A DNA stretch of 64,000 nt from AG-339-G14 sp902553315 (lineage in GTDB: Bacteria; Pseudomonadota; Gammaproteobacteria; Magnimaribacterales; AG-339-G14): positions 62,001 to 126,000 of the forward strand of contig CACDKN010000001.1 in assembly GCA_902553315.1 (NCBI GenBank), written 5' to 3'. Positions within the stretch are counted from its first letter, which is position 1, and every line of letters begins with the position of its first letter. A program made the translations under genes and the position numbers. Under the pieces are notes generated by a model, which was not told the origin of the DNA, made no database searches, and saw only the letters and a program-made list of their open reading frames with translations. Positions 44,597 through 53,909 of this stretch are shown here, piece after piece.

Positions 44597-46117
44597 TTGA
44601 AAAAAAAGCTAGGTTTATTTAGATTACTATATGTTGGCTTATTTTTAGTTTTTGCTGGATTGCTATCTTTACAAGTTCAAGCAAAAGAATTTCAAGTCGG
44701 ATTTGCTGAGCTCTCAATTACGCCCAATCTCATCGATGAATGGGAAGATGTAAATAACGACGCTCAATTTGATCCAGATATTGATAAATGGACCGATGTC
44801 AACGGTAATAACGAATTCGACGCTGTGTGGATGGCAGGTTTTCAAAATAAACGAGCCGCCCAGGGTGTTAAAGATGATCTCATGGCGGTAGCGGCGGTGA
44901 TTGACGACGGTCAAACTCGGATAGGAATTATAAGCGCTGACACAATCGGTTTGATGCGGAAATTTGTTCTTAGCGTCCGTGAGGACATCCCAGCAGAGTG
45001 GGGCCTAGATTACGTCATGGTGCATGCAACCCATAATCACGAAGGCCCAGACACTCAAGGTCTTTGGGGTCCAAAATTTTTAACAAGCGGTGTTGACGAT
45101 GTTTATATGGAGCGACTTAAAAAAGATTTCATAAGCGCATTAGAAATGGCTATAGATAACTTGGAACCCGCCCAAATGAGCCTAGCTTTAATTCCAACAA
45201 ATCCCCTTACACCAATTAAAGATAAACGAAAACCCATCGTGATAGATGATGACATCAGAGCGATTTTGTTCAATCGACACGATGGTTCAATTATAGGTTC
45301 GTTGATTAATTTTGGAATTCACGTCGAACTTACTTGGGATAAAAATCTAGAATTAACTTCCGACGTTGCAGGCTACTTAAGAAGAGGTATTAGTGAAGGT
45401 ATTTATTACGACGATCGGCTAATTAAACCTGGACTTGGTGGAACCACACTATGGCTTACCGGAAACATTGGGGGCTTGATGACATCAGGACCGACCGATC
45501 CAATTTATGATCCCGTTTTAAAAAAAACTCTCACCAAACCAAGTCACGCCAAAGCACGCGCGTATGGATATAGCTTAGCAAATAGTGTCATAGAGGCTTT
45601 TGATGCCGGCAATTTCGAGGCATCTCCAGATCCATCGCTTTCCGTACGTTCAATAGAGATAGAATTGGGTATAGAAAACTTCATGCTTTCAATAGGCACC
45701 TTGCTTGGCGTAATTGATAGTGATCTAAAATTTAGTCTAATGCCTCCATTTATTCGTTATCTCAGCGAAGTGGCATTCATACAATTAGGAGACGCATCTA
45801 TTACCGGCGTTCCTGGAGAACTCTATCCAGAAATTGCTGTTGGGGGCATTGAAAATCCTATCGGCGCTGATTACGACTTGGCTCCTCAGGAAGTTCCACA
45901 TTTGCGAAGTCATTTTCCCGACAAACTTAACTTGATGGTGAATTTGGCAAATGATTCTATTGGGTACATTATCCCAAAAAGTGAATGGGACAATGATGCT
46001 CCTTGGATCTATGGAGAGGATGAAGAAACTTATGGCGAAGTTGTGTCTTTGGGTCCAAATACTGCGCCCATAATTCACGAAAAGATTGTTAATCTAGTAG
46101 AAGAATCAAAAAAATAA
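44597..46117 (+). CDS. Neutral/alkaline ceramidase-like secreted protein
   Basis: A 506-aa protein with a basic N-terminus and hydrophobic signal segment, cleaved near VQA-KEF. Family landmarks are FAELSITP, MVHATHNHEGPD (zinc-type HxH) and FGIHVE. The serine motif GDVSPN of true neutral ceramidases is not seen; the corresponding stretch reads GNIGGLMTSGP. Two Asp-rich loops (WEDVNNDAQFDPD and WTDVNGNNEFD, at about 50-77) look like calcium-binding insertions. The start is uncertain: a GGGGAG at 44578 points to TTG 44597, but TTG 44576 is possible. The substrate is unknown; it may be an esterase or amidase. Confidence 0.75.
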   Translation: MKKKLGLFRLLYVGLFLVFAGLLSLQVQAKEFQVGFAELSITPNLIDEWEDVNNDAQFDPDIDKWTDVNGNNEFDAVWMAGFQNKRAAQGVKDDLMAVAAVIDDGQTRIGIISADTIGLMRKFVLSVREDIPAEWGLDYVMVHATHNHEGPDTQGLWGPKFLTSGVDDVYMERLKKDFISALEMAIDNLEPAQMSLALIPTNPLTPIKDKRKPIVIDDDIRAILFNRHDGSIIGSLINFGIHVELTWDKNLELTSDVAGYLRRGISEGIYYDDRLIKPGLGGTTLWLTGNIGGLMTSGPTDPIYDPVLKKTLTKPSHAKARAYGYSLANSVIEAFDAGNFEASPDPSLSVRSIEIELGIENFMLSIGTLLGVIDSDLKFSLMPPFIRYLSEVAFIQLGDASITGVPGELYPEIAVGGIENPIGADYDLAPQEVPHLRSHFPDKLNLMVNLANDSIGYIIPKSEWDNDAPWIYGEDEETYGEVVSLGPNTAPIIHEKIVNLVEESKK

Positions 46118-46134
46118 TTAAAAAGATTGATTTG

Positions 46135-46208
46135 AAAAAAAACTTTCTCTTCTAAGCGCCCATTGATTTAAAAAGGGGGAGATCAATGGGCTTAAGGAGA
46201 GAGTTTCC
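46135..46208 (-). terminator. polA: Rho-independent terminator of polA
   Basis: CCCATTGAT (46159-46167) pairs with ATCAATGGG (46182-46190) around a purine-rich loop (46168-46181), and the stem extends imperfectly through CTTTCTCTTCTAAG against TTAAGGAGAGAG. On the minus strand the stem is followed by eight T (plus-strand A at 46135-46142). It lies between the convergent ceramidase-like gene and polA and fits polA termination. Confidence 0.7.
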
Positions 46209-46262
46209 TTATTTCTTAGGAGAATGCTTTTTAGACTAGAGACTGAAAAAAAAGTTCAGAAG

Positions 46263-49004
46263 TTAATGAGCTTCGCCCCAATTGTTGGCAATGCCACTTT
46301 CTACTTCCAATGGCACTTTCAAGGACGCGGCGTTTTGCATCAATTTGGAAACTTCAGCTTCTACTGAGGCTACTTCTGTTTCTGGGACTTCCAAAATTAC
46401 CTCATCGTGAACTTGCAGGATCATTTTGGCTGCAACTTTTTCTTTTTGTAGCCAGTCATGAATTGAAATCATCGCGAGTTTCATAATGTCAGCAGCCGTG
46501 CCTTGCATGGGCGCATTAATCGCTGCCCTTTCCGCGCCTTGACGCGTGCGACCACTATAGATTCCAGGCAAGTACAAACGTCTACCAAAAATTGTTTCGA
46601 CAAAGCCTTTCTCACGAGCTCGTTCTTTGGTTTGCTCCATATAAAGTTTGACTCCAGGGTATTTAGCAAAATATGAATCAATGTAATCTTGCGCTACCGT
46701 CCTTGGCAGTCCGAGTGCCTTGCCCAAACCAAAAGCCGACATGCCATAAATAAGTCCAAAGTTGATGGCTTTGGCACTGCGTCTGTCCTCATCACTGGCT
46801 TCTTTTCCGGGTGCTGCAAACACCTCAGCCGCAGTCGCGGAGTGAATGTCTTCTCCGTTCTCGAATGCTGAAATCATATTTTTGTCGCCTGAAAGATGCG
46901 CCATGATTCTCAGTTCAATTTGAGAATAGTCGATTGCTAACAATTTATGCCCTTTGGGGGCAACAAAGGCTGTTCGAATCATGCGCCCTTCTTCAGTTTT
47001 AATTGGAATATTTTGTAAATTTGGATCGGCCGAAGACAATCTGCCAGTGGTAGTAACCGCCTGATGATAAGAAGTGTGAACCCTGCCAGTCACTGACGAG
47101 ATTTGTTCTGGCAGCGAATCTGTGTAGGTACTTTTTAATTTTGCCAAAGTTCTGTGCTCCAATAATATTTTTGGCAATTCATAGTCTCGCGCCAGATCTT
47201 GCAATACCGATTCATCGGTCGATGGCTGTCCGCCGGGAGTTTTTTTGATGACTGGCAAATCCATTTCGTCAAAAAAGATGGCCCTTAAATCTTTCGTGGA
47301 AGCTAAGTTGAATTCTTTTCCAGCTTCTTTAAAAGCTTTCTCTTCAAGACCATTGATACGTTGCCCTAGATTATTTGACTGGATTTTCAATTCGTCAGCA
47401 TTTACTAAAGCTCCGTTTTGTTCAACGTCAGATAACACCGGAATCAAAGGCAAGTCGATATCCGCTAATACTTTTTCAAGAGATTTGGTTTGACTCAGTT
47501 TTTCTTTCAAAACGTTGTGACACCTCAAGGTAATATCAGCATCCTCCGCGGCATAATGCGTCGCTGTTTCCAATTCCACGTTATTAAAAGTGATTTGTTT
47601 TACGCCCTTGCCGGCAACCTCTTCGTAACTAGTGGCTTCGTAATTTAAATAAAATTTAGCCATGGCATCTAGATTGTGACGCGTTGCCGTTGAATCCAAA
47701 ACGTAAGACATCAGCATGCTATCGCTCTCAATATTATTTAATTCCAAGCCGTGTTGAGAGAGGACGTTACGATCAAATTTAATGTGCTGACCGACAATTG
47801 GCACTTTCTCTAATAATGGCTTGAGCTTTTTTAATACCAGTTCTTTTTTTAATTGCTGGGGCGCCTCATCATAATCGTGACTAATAGGGATGTAGGCTCC
47901 CTCGCCTTCTTTAGCAGAAAGTGAAATACCAACTAATTCTGCAGTCGTGAAATCCAAGCCATCGGTTTCTGTATCGAGCGCAATCAACTTGGCTTTGCTC
48001 AATTTTTTAATTAATGCATCCAATTCTGTTTCCTTAAGGATGCACTCGTAACTGGCGTTGATGTTTTTTAATTTTGGAGGTTCTTTTTTTAAAGCATCGG
48101 GTGGCTCAGTGGGTTTAGACTTTGCGGTCGATTTATCCACCTTACTTTTAATAAGCGTTTTAAATTCTAATTCCGTAAACAATTCATGAATTTTAGCTTC
48201 ATCTCTTGGTTCAACTTTGAGGTCTTCAATACCAAAATCCAGAGCAACGTCTTTTTTAATAGTGGTTAATTGCTTGGATAATTTGAGCTGCTCGATGCCT
48301 TCTCTTAGATATTCACCAACTTTTCCAGGAATTTCTTCAGCCGATTCAATAATCTTTTCTACTGTGTCGTATTTGCTGAGCCAATTTACTGCAGTTTTTG
48401 GACCAACTTTATTGACTCCCGGAATGTTGTCTGAAGTATCGCCTACCAAGGCTAGATAATCGATGATTTGATCAGGTCTGACGCCAAATTTTTTCATCAC
48501 TTTGTCTTCGTTCAATAATTCATTGGTCATCGTATTTACTAAAGTAATGTTTTTCGTCACTAGTTGTGCCAAATCTTTATCACCGGTAGAGACTACTGTT
48601 TTGATGCCTTTTTTTTCTGCCTCGGTAGCAAGCGTACCGATGACGTCATCGGCTTCTACCCCGTCGACAATAAAAAGTTTTAATCCCAAAGCGCGGCAGA
48701 TGTCATGAATGGGTTGAATTTGAGGTCTCAAATCATCCGGCATTGGCGGGCGATTGGCTTTGTATTCGCTATACATTTCGTTTCGAAAAGTCTCCCCCTT
48801 GGCATCAAAGATCATGCCCACTGGACTATTGGGGTGGTCTTCTAAAATTCGCATCACCATTGTAGTCACGCCACGAACCGCCCCAGTGGGTTGGCCAGTT
48901 GAAGTAGTGAGTGGCGGCAAGGCATGATAAGCCCGATAAATGTAAGACGAACCGTCGACTAAAATGACTGAGTCGTTATCGGTGATGCTTTCGGGTTTCG
49001 CCAT
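46263..49004 (-). CDS. polA: DNA polymerase I
   Basis: A 913-aa three-domain polymerase. The 5'-3' exonuclease is at about 1-290 (VDGSSYIYRAYHALPPL, GDTSDNIPGVNKVGPKTA). The 3'-5' exonuclease keeps its DxE site (LIALDTETDGLDF), so proofreading looks intact. The family A polymerase has motif A AIDYSQIELRIMAHLSGD and motif C QVHDEVILE. It acts in Okazaki fragment maturation and repair. It is transcribed alone and is divergent from dsbB. Confidence 0.97.
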   Translation of the reverse strand: MAKPESITDNDSVILVDGSSYIYRAYHALPPLTTSTGQPTGAVRGVTTMVMRILEDHPNSPVGMIFDAKGETFRNEMYSEYKANRPPMPDDLRPQIQPIHDICRALGLKLFIVDGVEADDVIGTLATEAEKKGIKTVVSTGDKDLAQLVTKNITLVNTMTNELLNEDKVMKKFGVRPDQIIDYLALVGDTSDNIPGVNKVGPKTAVNWLSKYDTVEKIIESAEEIPGKVGEYLREGIEQLKLSKQLTTIKKDVALDFGIEDLKVEPRDEAKIHELFTELEFKTLIKSKVDKSTAKSKPTEPPDALKKEPPKLKNINASYECILKETELDALIKKLSKAKLIALDTETDGLDFTTAELVGISLSAKEGEGAYIPISHDYDEAPQQLKKELVLKKLKPLLEKVPIVGQHIKFDRNVLSQHGLELNNIESDSMLMSYVLDSTATRHNLDAMAKFYLNYEATSYEEVAGKGVKQITFNNVELETATHYAAEDADITLRCHNVLKEKLSQTKSLEKVLADIDLPLIPVLSDVEQNGALVNADELKIQSNNLGQRINGLEEKAFKEAGKEFNLASTKDLRAIFFDEMDLPVIKKTPGGQPSTDESVLQDLARDYELPKILLEHRTLAKLKSTYTDSLPEQISSVTGRVHTSYHQAVTTTGRLSSADPNLQNIPIKTEEGRMIRTAFVAPKGHKLLAIDYSQIELRIMAHLSGDKNMISAFENGEDIHSATAAEVFAAPGKEASDEDRRSAKAINFGLIYGMSAFGLGKALGLPRTVAQDYIDSYFAKYPGVKLYMEQTKERAREKGFVETIFGRRLYLPGIYSGRTRQGAERAAINAPMQGTAADIMKLAMISIHDWLQKEKVAAKMILQVHDEVILEVPETEVASVEAEVSKLMQNAASLKVPLEVESGIANNWGEAH

Positions 49005-49055
49005 AAATACTTTTAATAGGTGATTCGTTATAATTTACTAAAGTTTATTCGACCT

Positions 49056-49568
49056 ATGTCAAAAGTTCTAACCCAGATTGCATTTTTTTTCTTTGGCACT
49101 CGCAGAAGAATACTCGGTTCAATATTTTCAGCCTGTGTATATCTGCTCGCTTTTGCTTTCTTCATGGAATACCAATTGGGTTTAGAACCTTGTCCAATGT
49201 GTATCGTGCAAAGAATAGCCATCGCGCTAGTGGCTCTTTTGGCATTAATTGCAATAGTTCATAACCAAGGTTTGAACTGGTATTTTGGTTTCATAACTTT
49301 TATCACACTAGGAGGGGCGGCCTCAGCTACGCGACATCTATACTTGCAATCGCTCCCCGCCGATCAAATTCCTACTTGCGGGCCTGACTTGGCCTACTTA
49401 ATAAAATTCTCTTATTTTGAAGACGCTTTGCGCATGCTTTTCATTGGCGATGGCAATTGTGCCGAAGTGGTGTGGAGTCTTTTGGGAATCTCAATACCTG
49501 GTTGGGTTTTGATTGCTTGCGTCCAAATTTTATTGATGTCGGCTCTGGTCTTCAAGGTCAAAACTTAG
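49056..49568 (+). CDS. dsbB: Disulfide bond formation protein DsbB
   Basis: A 170-aa protein with four transmembrane helices. The first periplasmic cysteine pair is C46-P-M-C49 (LEPCPMCIVQR) and the second is C108/C135 (IPTCGPD and GDGNCAEVVW), as in DsbB. It reoxidises DsbA and passes electrons to quinone. ATG at 49056 is preferred over an in-frame GTG at 49020, since the latter would overlap a TATAAT element (49029-49034). Its 3' end overlaps the next gene. Confidence 0.9.
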   Translation: MSKVLTQIAFFFFGTRRRILGSIFSACVYLLAFAFFMEYQLGLEPCPMCIVQRIAIALVALLALIAIVHNQGLNWYFGFITFITLGGAASATRHLYLQSLPADQIPTCGPDLAYLIKFSYFEDALRMLFIGDGNCAEVVWSLLGISIPGWVLIACVQILLMSALVFKVKT

Positions 49569-49799
49569 TCTGTCTAAAATTAATTTATCTCGTTTAGAAA
49601 AAACTGTTCGCACACAATATTTTCTCACTACGGACACTACAGTTAAAATTAATGTTTGGACTGCAGAAATCAGCAACGCATCTTTTATCCCGAAACTTAT
49701 CATCAACAATAAAGAAATATAAGAAGTAGCCCAAGCGATCGGCAATGCAATAGCGGTATCCGCCATCGATTCTTTTAAATTTCTTTTATTAAGTTTCAT
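49530..49799 (-). CDS. Small two-helix membrane protein
   Basis: An 89-aa protein: the N-terminus KLNKRNLKESMADTAIALPIAW leads into two transmembrane segments at about residues 18-35 and 42-60, then a basic segment (VVRKYCVRTVFSKRDK). The organisation, a short polar start with ES(M/L) followed by two helices, recalls small membrane proteins common in marine phages and bacteria (DUF7220-like); this is a weak likeness. Its 3' end overlaps dsbB by 39 nt. ATG at 49799 follows an AGG-like site. Confidence 0.55.
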   Translation of the reverse strand: MKLNKRNLKESMADTAIALPIAWATSYISLLLMISFGIKDALLISAVQTLILTVVSVVRKYCVRTVFSKRDKLILDRLSFDLEDQSRHQ

Positions 49800-49861
49800 A
49801 CCTATGGATGACGCCTTTATAGAACAAACATCCGACAAATTTTGTCGTAGAAAGATATATA

Positions 49862-50881
49862 ATGAGATCTATGGGGACTCCTACTTTAAGACAAATTGCG
49901 ATGCTGGAACTTATTCCAAGATCACCCCGAAAAACTTACACCAAAGAGATTAAAAACAAATTAGCAGATCGTGGGTTTGAAATTGACGAAAGAAGTATTC
50001 AAAGGGATTTAATCGCCTTGGAGCGAACATTGCCTTTGGTATGCGATTCTAGAGACAAGCCTTACGGTTGGTCTTGGGCCAAAAGTAGCGAGGGTATTCA
50101 AGCACCAGCCATGGATCCCGTCGAAGCATTAACGTTATCCTTGGCTGAACAATATTTAGAACCACTGATGCCAAAAGCAAGTTTTAAGCGAGTTGGCATT
50201 TTTTTTGATCGCGCCAATGCTGTTTTAAAAGAGCAAAGTCCAAAGCTTATTAATCGCTGGCGTCAAAGAGTGAGAGTACTACCAGAAATGTTGCGATTCA
50301 AACGACCACAAATTAATAGTGAGGTTGAACAGGCATTATACAAAGCAGCTTTTGAAGGGAAACAAATAAAAGCTTTATATAGAAAAAGAGGAGAATCAAA
50401 ATCTAATCTTCGACACATTCACACTTTAGGACTAGTAATGAAAGGAAATACAAACTATCTAATTTGCATGATGAATGAAGACAAAATCCGTCCCAGGCAC
50501 TTACCTTTACATCGGTTTGAAAAGGTAGAGATATTAGCGGAAAAATCAATTGAGCCTAAAAAGTTTAATTTAGACGAATTTACGCACACAAATAATTTAA
50601 GTTTTGCATATTCGGAAAAGCTTTATACTTTTGAGGCACTGTTCAATTTAACTGCAGCCGCTCATCTAATTGAGACTCCTCTTAACGGAACTCAAAAGAT
50701 AATTAAGCAAGCTGATGGAAAACTTTTAATATCTGCCAGAATGACCGATACGCTGCAATTCGAGCAGTGGCTAATGAGCTTTGGAGCAGAAGTAGAAATC
50801 CTAAAACCTAAAAAATTAAGAGATAAATTCAAAGCTTTAGCCAAAGAATTAAATAAAAAATATATAGAAACAAAATGTTGA
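49862..50881 (+). CDS. WYL-domain transcriptional regulator
   Basis: A 339-aa protein with an N-terminal winged helix (LRQIAMLELIPRSPRKTYTKEIKNKL, then ERSIQRDLIALER), a central WYL domain (IKALYRKRGES...HTLGLVMKGNTNYLICM) and a C-terminal WCX-type extension. WYL regulators sense nucleic acids or nucleotides and often control defence genes (BrxR/CapW). Here it converges tail to tail on hsdR, so direct control of the restriction operon is not implied by position. Confidence 0.85.
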   Translation: MRSMGTPTLRQIAMLELIPRSPRKTYTKEIKNKLADRGFEIDERSIQRDLIALERTLPLVCDSRDKPYGWSWAKSSEGIQAPAMDPVEALTLSLAEQYLEPLMPKASFKRVGIFFDRANAVLKEQSPKLINRWRQRVRVLPEMLRFKRPQINSEVEQALYKAAFEGKQIKALYRKRGESKSNLRHIHTLGLVMKGNTNYLICMMNEDKIRPRHLPLHRFEKVEILAEKSIEPKKFNLDEFTHTNNLSFAYSEKLYTFEALFNLTAAAHLIETPLNGTQKIIKQADGKLLISARMTDTLQFEQWLMSFGAEVEILKPKKLRDKFKALAKELNKKYIETKC

Positions 50882-50909
50882 ATTTAAATAAAAATTTTTA
50901 ACTTTTATT

Positions 50910-53909
50910 TTAATTAGTGAATCGTTTTATAAGCTCCGGTTTTGAAATTAATGATTCAATAACTCTATTCATCATCTCCTTTTTATCAAAAATCTTATAT
51001 AACTGATCACTTATTTCAAGGTTCTTAATGTTTTTATCTTTATATATTTTTTCTAATTCGTCTCTCTTATTTGATTCTGTATTATCTGAAAGTAAAACTT
51101 GTTTAAACCTCTCGTCATTAACAAGATCTGTTATAAGTTTTTTCGACCCATCTTCCGTTCCCTCGGGGACTTTTCCATAAAACTCATTGATTTCATTTAT
51201 TATCTCCGATAGGAGATCATATTCCTCTTCATCAGAAATCTTTCCTCCACCAGGATTATTTGGATCTAAAACAGTATCTCCATCTTCGAGAGAAATATTA
51301 ATTTGTCCTTTGATATCTAAATTTAAAGATTCAAGATCTACTAGATCAGATACATCAATTTTTTCAACTCCATCGGGTGGAAATTTCTTTCTTAGGTACT
51401 CAAAGAATAGGTAATACCTATAAAGTTCAACATTATCGAACTGATTAATCATGGATAGATAACTAAATAATTTACAGTAATGTCTTATTTGAGATTTGGA
51501 CAACTCTTTGTCCTCATCATCCGAAAGGTTTCTCCACCTCTCAATTACTTGATTGAGAATTGGTTGTAACTTTGAATCATCTCTGTTGTCGGATACAAAT
51601 AAATCACTCCATTCATTGATCTCCTCGAGACTAACCAAGTCGTGATGTCTAATTTTATCTAATAGGTCATATATTGAATTTGGATCAGTATCTTCAGAAA
51701 GAATAGTGGTTTGATAAAAATCTTGGAATGAGTTCTGAATTGTCTCAATTTTATTTACGAAATCTAATATGAAGGTGTTATTTTTTCCTTTCTTCTTTCT
51801 ATTCAACCTTGAAAGGGTTTGAACACATTGAACGCCCTGAAGTGGTTTATCAACAAACATTGAATGAAGGAGTGGTTCGTTAAATCCTGTTTGAAACTTA
51901 TCACAAACAATTAAGAGTTTATATTTAGGATTTTTAAATCCTTCTGAAATGTCTGACCCATCGAACCCATTTTCTTTATTAATATAATTTTCAGTTATTT
52001 CCTCTCCGTTATAGTCTGTTGTCCCACTAAACCCAATAAGAGTTTTAATTTTATTGTGAAGATCTTTTTCTTTAAGTTGTTTGTTAATTTCTGTGTGGTA
52101 TTTGACTGTATCGGGAATTGATCTAACAATTAACATTCCCTTTCCTCTTCCATCAATGGAATTGATAGTATTATTTAAAAGATGGTCGAGAATGACTGAA
52201 ACTTTACTAGAAATGGTCTTTGGGTTTGAGTCTACCCATTTAATTAATTCTTTTTTAACTTGTTTCTCTGGTAACTCTAAATCTTCACCCTTACTCCTTA
52301 ATTTGAAGTATCTATTTACAGGTGTAAATGATTTTAATACATCCAATGTGAAACCCTCACCAATAGATTGTTTCATTGTGTAAGTATGAAAAGGTTTTTT
52401 CGAACCGTCTGATTGAGGTGTTCCAAAAACCTCTAAAGTTTGAGGTTTTGGTGTTCCTGTAAACCCAAAAAAGGAAATATGATCTTGTTTTTGATGAGAG
52501 TCCATTTCTTTTTTAAGAGTAAGAATTTCGTCATTGACGAGATCATCGGTTATGTCTAGATCATCTTCTTTATTAACTGATAGAGTTTTTTGAAGGTTTT
52601 TCGTACCCTTACCACCCTGAGATGAATGAACCTCATCAACAATAACCCCAAAGGATCTACCCTCTAGTTCTTTAATTCTATTTACTACAACTGAGAACTT
52701 TTGAATGGTGGTAATGATGATATTTTTACCTCTAGACAGAGAGTCTCTTAATTGTTCTGAGTTCTTATCGATGGTTTCAACAACTCCTTGAACTTTTTCT
52801 AGACTTTTAACAGTATCTTGAAGTTGTCTATCAAGTACTTTTCTGTCAGTGATAATAATGATGGAATCAAATACTCTGTCCTCTCCTTCATTTTTGAAAA
52901 GATTGGTTAACATAAAAGATAACCAACCTATCTCAAATGATTTTCCGGAACCTGTAGTGTGTTGAACTAAATAATTCTTACCCACACCATCTTCAGAAAC
53001 CTGATCTTTGAGTTTTCTTATTACGTCTAACTGGTGATATCTTGGGAAGATTAGAACTGGTTTCTTTTCTTCAATTACTTTCTTTTTTTCATCACTCCAA
53101 ACAGATTCTGTTTCATAAGTAAATAAAACAAAGTTTTCAATAATGTCTAAAAGTGATGTTGGGGTAAGAATTTCCTTCCACAGATAATCAACTTTATAAC
53201 CATCACTTTCTGTTTCTAGGTTATTAAGGGTCTTGTTATAGGGTAAAAAGAAGGTGTTTTCTCCATTCAACCTCGTGGTCATATTCACCACATCGTTATC
53301 AACACTAAAATGACAGATACATCTTTGGAATTGTAAAAGTGGTTCACCCTTTGGATTTCGATCAAATTTATATTGATGATCAGAGTCTTCAACTGTTTGA
53401 CCTGTAAGTTGATTTTTTAATTCTATAGTTAAAATTGGTATCCCATTTATAAAAATACCTATATCAATGGAGTTGTTATTATGTGGTGAATAGTAAAGTT
53501 GTCTAACTAATAAAAATCTATTCTTTAGATATTTCTCGTTTCTATACTTTTCATTAAGAGAACTGTTGGGTTGGAAATAAACTGTTCTTATGTTTCCTCC
53601 ATAAACATCATTAAATCCTTTTCTTAAAACATGTATTAGTCCATTACTTTCAATTTCTTTGTTAAGTCTTGATAAAACCTTTTGATCAATTGAATCTCCA
53701 TATTTTTTGGATAAATTCTCGTACTTCTCAGGTTGACTATCTTTTAGAAAAGTCATGAACTCATCACCTACAACACAAAGATTTTCGTCATACCAGGTAT
53801 CTTCTTTTTTATGAATTTTTGAATGAAACTGAAGACCATCATCAATTAAATTATTAAGTTCTGTTTCAATATATTTTTCGTATCTTTTTTCGGTAGGAAC
53901 AGAAACCAT
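50910..53909 (-). CDS. hsdR: Type I restriction enzyme, R subunit
   Basis: A 999-aa motor nuclease. The PD-(D/E)xK nuclease core lies near residue 150-166 (DIGIFINGIPILTIELKNQ). SF2 translocase motifs follow: Walker A TTGSGKS at about 318-325, DEVH near 425, FFGFTGTPK (motif III), and CDKFQTGFNEPLLHSMFVDK with QTLSRLNRKKKGK (motifs V/VI). It cleaves foreign DNA after ATP-driven translocation with HsdM and HsdS. All motifs look intact. It begins directly after the hsdS stop. Confidence 0.95.
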   Translation of the reverse strand: MVSVPTEKRYEKYIETELNNLIDDGLQFHSKIHKKEDTWYDENLCVVGDEFMTFLKDSQPEKYENLSKKYGDSIDQKVLSRLNKEIESNGLIHVLRKGFNDVYGGNIRTVYFQPNSSLNEKYRNEKYLKNRFLLVRQLYYSPHNNNSIDIGIFINGIPILTIELKNQLTGQTVEDSDHQYKFDRNPKGEPLLQFQRCICHFSVDNDVVNMTTRLNGENTFFLPYNKTLNNLETESDGYKVDYLWKEILTPTSLLDIIENFVLFTYETESVWSDEKKKVIEEKKPVLIFPRYHQLDVIRKLKDQVSEDGVGKNYLVQHTTGSGKSFEIGWLSFMLTNLFKNEGEDRVFDSIIIITDRKVLDRQLQDTVKSLEKVQGVVETIDKNSEQLRDSLSRGKNIIITTIQKFSVVVNRIKELEGRSFGVIVDEVHSSQGGKGTKNLQKTLSVNKEDDLDITDDLVNDEILTLKKEMDSHQKQDHISFFGFTGTPKPQTLEVFGTPQSDGSKKPFHTYTMKQSIGEGFTLDVLKSFTPVNRYFKLRSKGEDLELPEKQVKKELIKWVDSNPKTISSKVSVILDHLLNNTINSIDGRGKGMLIVRSIPDTVKYHTEINKQLKEKDLHNKIKTLIGFSGTTDYNGEEITENYINKENGFDGSDISEGFKNPKYKLLIVCDKFQTGFNEPLLHSMFVDKPLQGVQCVQTLSRLNRKKKGKNNTFILDFVNKIETIQNSFQDFYQTTILSEDTDPNSIYDLLDKIRHHDLVSLEEINEWSDLFVSDNRDDSKLQPILNQVIERWRNLSDDEDKELSKSQIRHYCKLFSYLSMINQFDNVELYRYYLFFEYLRKKFPPDGVEKIDVSDLVDLESLNLDIKGQINISLEDGDTVLDPNNPGGGKISDEEEYDLLSEIINEINEFYGKVPEGTEDGSKKLITDLVNDERFKQVLLSDNTESNKRDELEKIYKDKNIKNLEISDQLYKIFDKKEMMNRVIESLISKPELIKRFTN

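Noticed and set aside
46118..46262. Spot 42-like small RNA beside polA, as in enterics
   Set aside because: The only structure is the long hairpin with a T run on the polA strand, which is explained as a terminator; no promoter for an RNA was seen.
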